The notes: generated by a model from the letters alone, not told the origin. Positions 9,520 to 20,315 are shown, counted from the stretch's first letter. The stretch: 20,919 nucleotides of DNA from Hymenochaete sp. R1 (GCA_019400425.1 JAFREE010000265.1:1-20919); one strand, 5' to 3'. Made by a program: numbers and translations.

Positions 9520-12273
9520 ATGAATCGACACCATCCGTATAGCGGCAGCATGCATGAGAACAACAGAAGAGGTGGCTTTCCAGGTGGCCCCGGACCTGAT
9601 CGCTCGCATTCCCGTTTTTCCGGTGAGCGGGGACGGGGTCGAGGGCGAGGTCGTGGAGGATTCAATCAACAACATAATAATGGTCCCAATTACAACGAAG
9701 GCCCGGGATATGATTCTGCGACACCAAGCGCTTACGGCCAATGGAACGATGGTCCTCAAGACTCTTACTATGGTCAGAATGGGGGCTTCGGTGACCCCTA
9801 TCAGTCTTATGAAAGTGGCCTTGGCATGTATGATGATCAAGGTTATGGGAATCACGAAGGTGCGCTTGCTTGAATTAAACATAAGTTCAGACTATTATTC
9901 TTTCGACATCGAGAAACCAGGAAGCTATTGAGGTGACACGTTCATGAGGTTGCTCTCTAAGCATGCGCTTCAGTTAGTTCCTTTATCCACTTTACCGGAG
10001 TGATACATCTTTGAGGTCCATATTCCGTCGATTTAATGCTTCTTCGATAAATGAGGTCACGATGGAACCGCGAGGCCGCATTTTTTTACTCGTTCCGCAA
10101 CTCGAAAAGCACCATGCTGTTGTTGCATGGTTCATAGGGCACTTGGTTTTGCGAATTTGAACATTCGACCACCTCTCGTTCTCGAAAGGGTTTTTTGAAG
10201 CGCAATTCGTCTTTGTAAACGGGAAGAACTTGTAAGCTTACTTTGTTGCCTATCAGATGCTCCTCATCACCGTGGCCGTGGTGGAAGAAGAGGTGGTATG
10301 AGAGGTGGTGGTCCTCAGGTTGAGCGGGACGAGAAGGTTCCAAATTCTGTCATTGAGGAGCGAATTAATCGTGAAAGGCCATGCAGAACTCTTTTTATTC
10401 GTAATATTAAGGTGAGATTCAGCACTTTGGACAGGTTATCCTTGAAATGGATTTGTTGATCCCGACTTCAAAACAGTATGAGACTCCAAGTGACTATGTC
10501 CGAGGAAAGTTTGAAGAACATGGCGAGATCAAGACTTTCTTTGATTTGATAGCAAATCGAGGGATGGTCTTCGTGACTTTCGTAAGGTTCTGTTCCCTTG
10601 TCCTTCGAGTCACTGAGTTTATCCGTATCATGATAGTTTGACCTAAGGGCAGCTGAGCGTGCCAGAGATCGTTTGCAGGATACTGAAATTTCAGGGCGAC
10701 CAGTAAGCTTTCGTTCAGCATCAAATGAACTTTGAGATGATGTTTGATCCAGATTGATGTTCATTTTTCCTTGCCTCGACCTGACGAGCAATTCGGGAAA
10801 GACCCAAAAGAACTGAATCAGGTATTCAAGAATTTATTTCCCTTTTGCAGTGTTATTCATCGAGTCACTCTAGGGAACTTTGCTTGTTACTCTTGTCAAT
10901 TCTGCTTCTGGGCGTCCTATTGACGAAAATGAAATCCGACGAGCATTCCAGATCTTTGGTGATGTCAAAGCTATCAAGCCAAGTTCTAATATGCATACGT
11001 ACGTTATAATTATAAATACGCGTCCTTGTGACTGAGAGATAGACTGTAGAGAACGGTTCGTCGAGTTCTTCGATACGCGCGTACGTGAACAAAGGCCCCT
11101 TATATTTTTTTCTCCCTGCTTATTCGGCTACTAGAGTTGCGACGACGCCTTCGAGCGTATGAACCGCCAGCCTTTGCAAGACGGATTTATGGAAGTAGAA
11201 TATGCCAAGGATATACCGGATATTCCTTTGCCACCTGGACCCACGTCGAGGTAAATGACTGGTACACATTTTTGTGCTGCCCCGACTGAGCATTGCACTC
11301 CAGATTCAGCGACGATAGGTCAACGCGTGGCGGAAATGACTATCATGAATCACCTAGAGGCCGAGGCCGAGGAAGGGGTCGTGGGCGAGGTGGACCGCCG
11401 AGAGACGAATGGGACCGCCGAGATGACTGGGACAGAGAGTATGACCATCGACCCCGAGACGATTTCGATCGAGGACGAGGACGTGGTCGCGCTCGTGGTG
11501 GAAGGGGCGGATTTCATGATCGACCGGATCCTAGGCGTGATGACTTCGCTCGACCGCCTCCTAACAGTTTCGGTGCTCCTGGCCCTTCTGTACCGCCCGG
11601 ACCTCCGACCACTTTCAGTAGCCCTCCAAACCTTCCGCCTGCTCAAGGACCTGTAAGCAAAAAAAATACCGTTCGTTGTTTGACGTTAGTTTTAATTGTA
11701 TTGTTGGATATCACCAGCCTTCCGGTGATCGCCTGGAACAAGCTCGAAAAGTGCAGCAACTCCTAGCAGCATTGAAATCACCTCAATCAGCGCCGACGCC
11801 AACGGCTCCTCCGTGTGGTCCTCCGCCCGGAACAAGCGCTCCTCCCTTTTACCCTCCACCGCAAGGTATGCCAGGAATGCCACCACCTGGAATGTACGCA
11901 GGAGGCCCTCCACCGATTCCAGGAATGCCTCCTGGCCCAGTCTACGGAGTGCCACCTCCGTCGCAAGGCTCTGCGCAGCCAGCTCCACCGCCGTCGGCGC
12001 TTGCAAACGCCGGACTACCTCCCAATATCATGGCTATGCTTCAGCAGGCGTCGCAGAACTCGGGTGGTGCTTCCGGCCCTCCGCCTGGAGTTCCTGCATA
12101 CGGAATGCCACCGCCTGGCTCAGGTGGGCAGGCTCCAGCAGCAGGAGCGTCAGCGCAAGATTATCAAACATTGATGTCGTACCTTGTGAGTTATTCGGGC
12201 AGCTGCATGCCAATTACTTTGCTGACAATTGCACACGAATGCGCTATGTTAGTCTCATGCTGGTGGGAAATAA
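9520..12273 (+). CDS. Mei2-like RNA-binding protein with two RRMs and RGG boxes
   Basis: Eleven exons give 614 aa: 9520-9859, 10257-10411, 10477-10581, 10637-10702, 10753-10821, 10874-10998, 11050-11080, 11135-11250, 11304-11652, 11718-12185 and 12253-12273. The N-terminus carries an RGRGRGRGG box. RRM1 (about 156-232) has RTLFIRNIK, NRGMVFVTFFDLRAA and IDVHFSLP. RRM2 (about 246-320) has GTLLVTLVN, FGDVKAIK and RFVEFFDTR. This pair, joined by a short linker, follows the layout of Mei2-type proteins, which control meiotic and developmental RNAs. A second RGR/RDD-rich block (about 340-400) and a Pro/Gly/Met-rich tail follow. The third, C-terminal RRM that defines true Mei2 is not visible. Intron 1 is 397 nt, far longer than the others. 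The last exon (six codons) is the least certain part: its acceptor has a CTGAC branch site, and the reading frame closes there. Confidence 0.83.
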
Positions 12274-13402
12274 AAGAGAAAAATCGTCATGTCCTGCTAA
12301 CTAAAGCAGTCCGTTTTGTTTATCGGTTCAGCGTTTCACGTACATGCTTTCAGTTTCTTCTCACGCACTAGTACTCTGAATTGCTTCACCTATATTTCTG
12401 TCGCTAAGCTATATTCGATTGCGGTATCTATGGCTGGAACAGCGCATACCCCTGGGACATACACATACTACTCCCATCGGGTACTCGTCCATTCGAGTGT
12501 CGCAGTTAAAGTCATAGAAGAGCCCATCTCGCAAGTGAGTGGTTCGGTATAACACTTGGGAAGTCGGCTTTGTCCTTGTCCAAGAAGCTGGCTTGGTTGC
12601 AAGCAATGTCAGCTTCACACGTCATGCATGGCCAACGGAATAAAACATGTGCTGGGCAAGCGGATACAGTTATCGAGATGATAGGAGCAAGAATGAGAAA
12701 AACTCCGGAATCGGAAAATCTTGATTGTTGCAGTGGTTGTTCGGTGGTGCATTGATTGACAGTTTATTATCGTATGGTTAGGACCCGAGAATTTAAGTTG
12801 AACGATGTTCTCGAGGTGCATGTGTGAATCAAGGCAGTCTCGTGAAAGCCGCGACAACTCATTCGCTTCTTTCGTCAGCTTCTTCATCCGTTTCGATTTG
12901 CCGCGGAACACGCAAGAGGACGAAACGAATCGTCGCGAAATCGTGGCAGATGATCAGAACAGCTAGGGCAACGCCGGGGAAGCCTAAACCACGGGAGCAT
13001 CTAAATGAACGTGGCAGATTGTTTTATGTTATTTAAGAAGGAAGCAAAGCTGCTGGCTGGCTGAGCTTCGGCCTGTGTAAAAAGCGTCGCACCCGTTTTC
13101 TCTCGCCAGAGCCAGCCAGCTCCACAGTCAGCAGCCTATCGCCGCTCGGCCCGTCCATTCCCTACGGCGGCTGTTTGTTCCCTTACCATCTTACTATCAC
13201 ATCGAATAAGACTCACAGGAGACGACGGACGAGGACAACGGTGGCAGCGGCGAACTTTGGCGTAGGAGACGAAGGTGCTTTTGGCCTCAGCTCTGTATCC
13301 CTGTTGGTGTCGCCTACTCGATTCCAATCTTGGCCTTCCTCTCTTCGAACATAAGCTCACAGCTGCTTGTTTACTCGGCTTTGGAATCTCCATTTCTTTG
13401 CC
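12274..13402. other. 1.1-kb intergenic region before the GT17 gene
   Basis: This should hold the 3' UTR of the Mei2-like gene and the promoter of the GT17 gene. No gene is supported with confidence. A minus-strand frame (13023-12859) encodes a hydrophobic segment with an acidic tail but has no ATG. An 11-bp inverted repeat, GCTGGCTGGCT (13052-13062) with its complement at 13110-13120, could form a stem upstream of the GT17 gene. Confidence 0.45.
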
Positions 13403-14944
13403 ATGCCCATCTGCGGTGGTCGGCGAAAACTGGCCGTTCTCGCCTTTCTCGTCTTTACCTTCGTCTTCCCCGCGTTCTTCTTCTGGTGAGTTCTGTTCTA
13501 TTTGTCCGGCCATTCCACGAGCTGACATCTTGCATCCATACAGGTACGAGATCGAGAAGACATTAACACTTGCCTCGCGCCCGTTATGGGCGATAGCAGA
13601 GGGCCCGCGAAACATCCTTCCTCATTTCTACGCGGACACGAGCATGATACCCGATGATATCTGCGCCTTGCATGGCTGGGATGCCAGGTCACCCGATGAC
13701 GTCCGTAGTCGGGAAGTATGGGACGCTATTATACTAGACGGGCCAACAGAAGCCGAGCTAGACCTCCTCGAGATTAGGCTGAATGAACTGTCGGACGTCG
13801 TTCATAAGTTCTTCATCGTTGAAAGCAATCGTGAGTTGTTATGATTGCATATATGCATGGCAAACGAAGCTTTTGTTCTGACTGTTCCGATCGACGTCCG
13901 CCGTTGTGTGTCCGTGCTCATAGGTACAATAAACGGGACGCCGAAAGGCTACTTTTTCAACGAGAAACTCCGCTGGACGGATCGTCTCAACCCATTCCAA
14001 TCCAGAATAGTGTACCGCGCCATCCACTCGCCACCTATCGACTCTTTCCGGTCTCCATCCCCCGAGAGGTGGGCAGACCGTCTTCGAGACGAAATGAATG
14101 CTCTCCTCCGCTCAAGAAGCTCAAACACCCGTGAACGGCCTATAGTCCTCTTCAGCGACGTTGACGAAATTCCTGCGGCGCATACCATGCGCTTGCTACG
14201 AGACTGCGCATTCCAAACGCCTTTGCACTTGCAGATGCGGAGATTTTTGTATGGGTTCTCGTGGCCTATTGGGTGGGACAGTTGGAGGGCTCAAGCACAT
14301 GTGTGGGATATTGGGACGAAATTGGAGATGTTGGGCGATGGAGAGGCGAGGATAGCAAGGAGACGAACGGAGTTTTCGAGGGAGAGAGTAAGCGAAGACG
14401 CATTGGCGGATGCAGGGTGGCATTGTTCCTATTGCTACAAAAGCGTCGACGACGTGCTCGCTAAATTCCAAGGTGTGTTAGACCGTACTTTTCGGTACAG
14501 GACCGTCTGATACTAGTGGATTGGATGGCTTTGTATTATAGATGAGCTTGGGGACGCGGCATCAGTTCTGACTTCGGAGGGGCTGAGAGAAGCAATGTGC
14601 GAAGGAAAGGACGCATTCAAAGGCGTGCCTCCGGAATATAATCACGTCTATTCTGTGAGCTTAACTTCGCCGTTTGCTCCCAGCAGAATCGCTAAATTGT
14701 ATCCTTTACCAGTACAAGAACATGATCAATGTCCTCAGTTCAGAGCCGTACGTGACTTTTGATGCCCGATTCACGCGAATGGTTTAGTTAATCAATGGTT
14801 TACAGGACCCAGTCTGCCATCGGTGTGCCCAGATTCACCGTGCAGGCCATCGACCGCTTTCGGCACCTCTTTCCGGGTGCTTGCAAACGCAATCAAACAT
14901 TAGTTGCAAGTCAGAGCTCGGAGACCCGTGGAAGCGAGCCTTAA
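13403..14944 (+). CDS. Family GT17 N-acetylglucosaminyltransferase-like type II membrane protein
   Basis: Six exons give 401 aa: 13403-13485, 13544-13830, 13924-14472, 14542-14654, 14713-14747 and 14806-14944. A short basic N-terminus (GGRRK) is followed by a hydrophobic signal anchor at about 10-28 (LAVLAFLVFTFVFPAFFFW). This predicts a Golgi or ER type II protein with a luminal catalytic domain. Family hallmarks are DAIILDGPTEAELDLLEIRL, the FFIVESN motif continued across the intron as ESNRT, a DxD metal/nucleotide-sugar site in FSDVDEIP (D202, D204), GWDSW, and GWHCSYC (288-294). In animals GT17 (MGAT3) adds the bisecting GlcNAc to N-glycans. The fungal substrate is not established from sequence. 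The start was chosen because it immediately precedes the membrane anchor and splices in phase to the catalytic exon. Confidence 0.92.
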
Positions 14945-15639
14945 TATGTTACCAGCTTATTCAACTTCTTGTCGCACTCTTTGCTTGATCTGCCCAGTAC
15001 CTCTCTCTTCGCAATGTATTTGTACGTATTGATTCACTTTTGTCGTGCGATAGTAGCATTGTTACTGGCGAACGTAATCATCCACTCAACCACGAAATAT
15101 CGTTTTCAACAATCATGATCATGATTGTTATTCCAGTCCGGTCTTTTTGAGCCAGCTACCTAATGCTTCACTGTCATGACATGATTTTTGGAAATAGTCA
15201 CGGGTTTATCTGGCTTATCATGACTCTAAATTTGCGTGAATAATAAAGATATATTTTTATTTATTTGCTACTAGTAGGAGTACTACCAGTGTGCTGCGGT
15301 CACGGGCTCAAACTAGTACTGGGCTTCATACTTCACTTTGCGCGCGCATCTGCAACTGCACCTTTCTTGCCTCCCTCGCAAAAAGAACCCACTCACTGCT
15401 ATGAATCGTAAATATGCTAAGCGCTCCACAAATCGGGGCCTAGTAGTCTCGTCGATGGACTGGGCAGCAGTATGCTTAGAGGCTTTCCTGGTAAAGGCTC
15501 TTGGATGTGAGTTGGCGGCTTTTATGTGTGATTATGGGCTTCATTCGTTGTAGGATTCTCAATGAAAAGACTTTATCGCAACACTGACGCTTGACCTGCA
15601 GCTGGCACCCTTCCCAGACCGCTGAAGAAACTCAGTGCG
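14945..15639. other. Intergenic region between GT17 gene and MYND pseudogene
   Basis: No intact gene is supported. The stretch is AT-rich at 15180-15265 and contains a 22-bp perfect palindrome at 15108-15129. A plus-strand open frame from an ATG at 15401 to about 15510 could splice at 15511 (GTGAGT) toward the pseudogene and may be a remnant first exon of it, but similarity to the intact paralogue there is weak. Confidence 0.4.
15108..15129. repeat. 22-bp perfect palindrome
   Basis: The half-site AACAATCATGA is followed immediately by its exact reverse complement with no spacer. It lies about 160 bp downstream of the GT17 stop codon. It may be a dimer binding site, a cruciform-prone sequence, a transcript-end hairpin or chance. 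Confidence 0.6.
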
Positions 15640-17633
15640 CACGTCGTCGCATCAGGACTCTGGACCGGTCAACGGACTGTCGACTGGATGCCCGGAGGAC
15701 ATACTTGACATTGCGACTCGACTTATCGCCAACGCTTATAACCAAGACATCTCGAGAGAGAAATTCATCCACAGCTTCGCGGAAACGTGCATGATGATAA
15801 GTCCCTCTTTCGTTGCTTAAAAATGCGAGAAAAGTGGAGGTCGTCATCCAGCGCCGACTCGACATGTTCAAGGATTTGGTGGAAACGTAAAGGCACAACA
15901 CCGCTTTCAACGTCAAGAACTTCGACCTCGTCGTCAAAGATGCAATGCAATACTGTCTTTCTGTATAAGGCTTTATGCGAAAGGCCCCAGAACCAAAGAA
16001 AAGAGGTTCTTGAAAGAGTTAGCAGCGCTAACAGCGGCTCTTTGGCATCATGGCCACCCAGGCCTAGATCTCAAAACACGACCAGTTGCCATTTTTTAAA
16101 ATCTCTATTGCGACGACAAAGCACCTTCCCCCTATAAACTTTGTGTCAACCTTACGCATCGAATATGCCGACGAAAATGTGATCAAAAGAGTTTCGTGGG
16201 GCTATAGCATCATTCAAATCTTCCTGACTCGGGTGGTCTATTCCATGCATCGGGTCCGCTTGCGTTCGCACAGCGTGCGTGAGCAGAACGCCCATTGACA
16301 AAAGATCTACAATGCCGTACAAGAGTGCGGCTTGCTCTATCGATTTCTTCATGAGCACCGACTCCAGAAGCCCGGCGACCCAGATACATGTATGAGTGAA
16401 TACGCTCTCACGGACATGCACCTTTTAAATCACGCCCTCATTTCTTCTGTCTCTGCAGCGCCGTGGTGCGTCTATGGCATAAAAGGAGACGAGGCCTAGG
16501 AGTTGTTCCTGGTGTCATTTGTCTCGAACTTGGTCCCATGCCAACAACTATGATTTCGTGCATGGTGTACTGCGCAAACGTACGTATTTTGCCTCTTGTT
16601 AGTGCATTGTGACGAACTGTTGCCTTAAAACGTCTCTCCAGTCATCTCATAAGAGCCATGAAACGCCTTTGAAGATGGAAAAGTGTGCGTGTTGCAAGAA
16701 AATCTTGTATTGCCCATGGCCCTGTCAAAAGTTAGTTTGGAAATGCCATGAATTCTATTGCGAGAGATCCACTTCATCGGAAGGTAAGTTACATTCTCGT
16801 TTTTCCACTAGTGTTGCACGTCTGACCAGTTTCCCACAGAATCAACGCTTGAAAGACGTGGCGCGGGATCGCACGGTATTTCATCGACCGACAAATTATT
16901 CACCATTGAGTGCGCCTTTTACAACGTGTATGAGTAGGTATTAAATGTTACCAGCACCGACCTGGACTCCCTAAAATGTGGGTACCCGAGCAACAACTCT
17001 GTTTCGCGAATCAACGCCAAGCCATTGCCATATACCCCTCCGGTGGACGAACCTTAGAAACGTTTTTACTTACTGGCTCTTCAGACGCGAAACAGTGCAA
17101 TCCGCCACGAAAAAATATGGGGCATCCCCTCAGGTGTTTTCGCAGTCCTCATACCAGGACATGCATTTCGAGGAGATATGTTTCTCCCGTACAATTTCCC
17201 TGGTCCAAAGTCGGTGATAATGGATTTTACGACGTCAACGTCTGGGTCCAGTGGATGTTATGTGGCGGAAGCTCCTGAGGAAGAGTTCGAATTTCGCAAC
17301 CCGTATTGGAGATGTGCCGAACGCTGGACGAACGGCAGTTTGGCCGAGGGCATCGGGTTCAGTTGAGTTGTAAATCCGTCGGCGCAGGAGTACAACTGAC
17401 ATATTGCAGCGCTTAATCTTCAGCTCATTGAGCGTGGATACGCCTCCTTTGGAAGACAGGGTGTTTGACACCCTTCGGATTGATATAAATCAACTCTACG
17501 ATGTGCAGAGTGCGGTGGAGTTGTGAGTTTGCCTTGGATATCCAGATGCTACTCGTGGTCTGACCGTCTTACTACCAGATACATGACGGAGGAACCACGA
17601 CCCGGCATTCAGGCAAAACCTTCATATGGATGC
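15640..17633 (+). pseudogene. Decayed MYND zinc-finger gene, paralogue of the downstream copy
   Basis: Fragments in all three plus frames line up in order with the intact MYND protein at 18159-20315. CPEDILDIATRLIANAYNQD matches its CPELQEIAFNRACQYIANVP. LAALTAALWHHGH matches MAALAAKQWHQHY. YGIKGDEA-stop-ELFLVSFV matches YGCERGMAWESFLSEFL. Lesions include a TAA at 15888, a TAG at 16497 where the intact copy has Trp, and frame changes between 16538 and 16565. The MYND exon (16642-16783) is still open and keeps CACCKK, YCPWPC and the final Cys, but the second zinc ligand reads His instead of Cys. Introns 16580-16641 and 16784-16839 sit at the same places and phases as in the paralogue. A TAG follows soon after in the next exon. 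Both ends of the pseudogene are approximate, and the 3' part (16930-17633) is only weakly alignable. Confidence 0.72.
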
Positions 17634-18158
17634 TGATACAAGTCCGAAAGCGAGGGAGCGGTGAATAATATGTATTCTGACGCGGACGGCCCATTCCAGT
17701 CAACTTAAGACAGACACTCACCACGATACCGGGGAAATTCAGAAATTGACGAGATACTTTAGGCCGAAGTCTCACAAAGTGCTTTTCCGCATACGAGGAT
17801 CATAAACTGTGATTGAATGAAAGCAGGGATACGGTCGATTTATCGAAGACAATCTTGCGTGGGAGAAGGAGAAGCCTTGTAGTGGGTCAGGCAGCCATGG
17901 CGCGGCGACAGGCATCGTGGTTGGTGGCTTCATTATTTGCTTACCAAATCAATCGAACCACAACAACACAAGTAACAGTCGTCAGACGCAGCCTCCTGAA
18001 CCTCCACCACTTTCTCCTCCTCCTCCTCCTCCTCCTCCTCCTCCTCCTCCTCCTCCTCCTCCCACCTCCCATTCATTGCAATAAACGTTTCTGGCCTGCG
18101 CGGAAGAAAGGACACCACTGCAACTGATTTACGGTAATCCAGTCCCAGTGAAATCCTC
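17634..18158. other. Spacer between the two MYND copies
   Basis: This 525-bp spacer presumably holds the promoter of the intact MYND gene. Apart from the CTC microsatellite described separately, I see no supported gene. Open frames crossing the repeat only encode Leu, Pro/Ser or Glu runs. Confidence 0.45.
18013..18062. repeat. (CTC)n trinucleotide microsatellite
   Basis: About sixteen uninterrupted CTC units lie roughly 100 bp upstream of the MYND gene start. On the minus strand this is (GAG)n. It is a simple-sequence repeat and likely length-polymorphic. Confidence 0.9.
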
Positions 18159-20315
18159 ATGGCTTCCAGCATGACGCCGGGAGAGGTAATCGGTGACGGG
18201 GTCGATCTCCAGTATTTCTCCGAGGTAAGTAAGGTTCAACTCCTACGGTCTTCGCAAGCCTACTTATATTTTAAATCATACGATTAGTCTGAACTTGGGT
18301 CTGGTAAAGACAAAGAACTGTTCAATGTCGTTTTCAAGTCCTTGGGTTGCGGGCAAGGCGTTTGTCCCGAACTCCAGGAGATCGCATTCAATCGAGCCTG
18401 CCAGTACATCGCCAACGTTCCACACCAGGACGCTTGCACGGCCAATTTCATGGCCAATTTCAACAGATCTTGTCAAGTGATTACACGCCTAAAGGAATCC
18501 ACTTCCTTTTTTTCCATCGGGGAAAAAAGACATCAAGTTGAGGCGGCCTGTTTACGCGGACCTACTACGCTAAAGGAAATGGCATCTGCTCATTATCACG
18601 AAGAGTATTGCGACACTGTCCTTGGCAGCCCGATCCTCAACGCAATCATTCGCTACCTTAGAACCGCAATACAAATTCTTCGGGATTGCAAAGAAATGCA
18701 CGTCTGCAGCAGAGAGATGGCAGCCCTAGCGGCAAAGCAGTGGCATCAGCATTATAACAATACGAACTTGAACGTTACGCTGCGAACACTGGAAATCTTC
18801 AAAACAATTACCGACATTTTCACGCCATTTAAAAGAAACGACTTCGTACTAGCCCTTTTCAATCACTTCGGCAGTGCAGAAGAGATTGCAGACTCCTTCT
18901 TCAACTTGCTCAAAAAATTACGGAAATGGTATTGCAATGGGACCATCCGAAAGGGCACCAGTGTTTTTTGGGCGAGTCTGAAAGTTATATTCCATATGAC
19001 CGAACAAGATATCCGTTGCCGAATGGTTCATGACACCATGCTGCAAAGGGGCATTGCCAAGGATGCTTTAGATTTTATCCTCTGCCAATACCGAGTTCAA
19101 TGTAAAGCAACTGGATATGAACGTACGATATCTCTCCTGTACTGCCTTCAGGTACTTCTCGGCATCAGTGTTGACACATTTTTGGGATCATCGTGCGTTT
19201 TCTCGGCCCTGAACAAGAGAACGATGAGTGTTTTGTTCAGATCAAATAGCTGGACCACGATTCCTAAGGCGTCATCGGAAATGGAATTTCAAGCGCATGT
19301 CGGAGCTCTTACCGAATGCATTGGTAAGCACATTCATCAGAGTTCACGTTTGGATGTGACTTTTCGATGGATCGCGAGCATTGTGGCAAAGTACGGATGT
19401 GAAAGAGGTATGGCTTGGGAGAGTTTCCTGTCTGAATTTCTACCCTATCTTGTCATGAAGCACATCTATAAAAACGGGTACGAAATTGTTCACTTGTATT
19501 GCTCTAATGTGAGCCACTCTTTGTCTTTCTCCGCTTTCTTTTCAAATTAATCCCTATTCCCAGCCGTCTTGCAAGACCCATGGCGCTCTGAATACAATGA
19601 AGACGTGTGCCTGTTGCAAAAAGGTGTCTTACTGCTCAAGGTCTTGCCAGAAATCTGCATGGAAAGACCACAAGCAATTCTGCAAGAAACTGGTCGCTGA
19701 GAAGGGTGAGCAAAATGCGGAACCATCTTTCCTAGAACATTCACGACTGAAACCTCCTCAGTGTCTGATAATTCAATCTCCTTCCGACTTTCGACAAAAG
19801 ACAAGACGTCAATCTTGTCAATGTCACTCTACAGGATGCAAGAGCAACTGTTTTGTCCAAATGGAAGAGACTCGCATATGAGAGCACAATCGCCCAAATA
19901 CCAATGCCAGTACACGCATCCAATCGACTACCCAAGAAGAGGCGGGTTTGAAACGCTTCAGTCTACGGATGAGCCACGGACGAACGAGAACCTCTCAGGC
20001 GTCCATCTTCGAAATATCGCAATAACACGTGAAGGGTACGGCATATCCGATCAAGTGCTTGTGAAACTCACGCACCAGGATATATTGTTCGAGGACACAT
20101 ACGTCTTGCTTTACTTCCCGTGGAAATGCGATATTATAATTCCCATCGCCAACATAACGACTCGTCTCCTGGGTGAAATCCGAGCCTTGACCCCTACTAG
20201 AAAGAAGTTCCAGTGGCCTGTAAAATGGTCGGAAGACGAATTGACCACAAGGATAGGGAAAACCATTCGCGAGACTTATCCCGACGTTTTCTTCCGAGGG
20301 CCATCGATGCAGTAA
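18159..20315 (+). CDS. MYND zinc-finger protein with a large uncharacterised N-terminal region
   Basis: Four exons give 660 aa: 18159-18224, 18288-19508, 19564-19705 and 19762-20315. The MYND finger spans two exons and has the full ligand set: C427, C432, C444, C447, C453, C457, H465 and C469 (CACCKKVSYCSRSC, then WKDHKQFC). MYND domains are protein-interaction modules. The roughly 425 residues before it are Cys/His/Leu-rich and predicted mostly helical by eye, with no motif I recognise. The 185 residues after it also match no family I know. No SET domain motif is seen, so a SMYD-type methyltransferase is unlikely. Such MYND proteins of unknown function often occur as families in mushroom genomes. 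The gene follows a decayed paralogue in the same orientation. The first exon (22 codons) is the least certain part. Confidence 0.84.

Noticed and set aside
11255..11656. Acidic 133-codon plus-strand frame overlapping the Mei2-like gene
   Set aside because: It is the alternate frame of the RGR/RDD-rich exon 9; the Arg/Gly-rich frame continues the RRM protein in phase.
13136..13615. 159-codon minus-strand frame overlapping the GT17 start
   Set aside because: It overlaps the signal-anchor and catalytic exons of GT17 and has no family resemblance.
15401..15510. Possible first exon of the decayed MYND gene
   Set aside because: It has an ATG and a GTGAGT donor, but its peptide does not align convincingly with the intact copy, so it was left out of the pseudogene span.
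16152..16421. 89-codon minus-strand frame within the MYND pseudogene
   Set aside because: The opposite strand is explained by homology of flanking fragments to the MYND paralogue, and the peptide shows no domain.
17813..18172. Plus- and minus-strand open frames through the CTC repeat
   Set aside because: The poly-Leu and poly-Glu tracts come only from the microsatellite.
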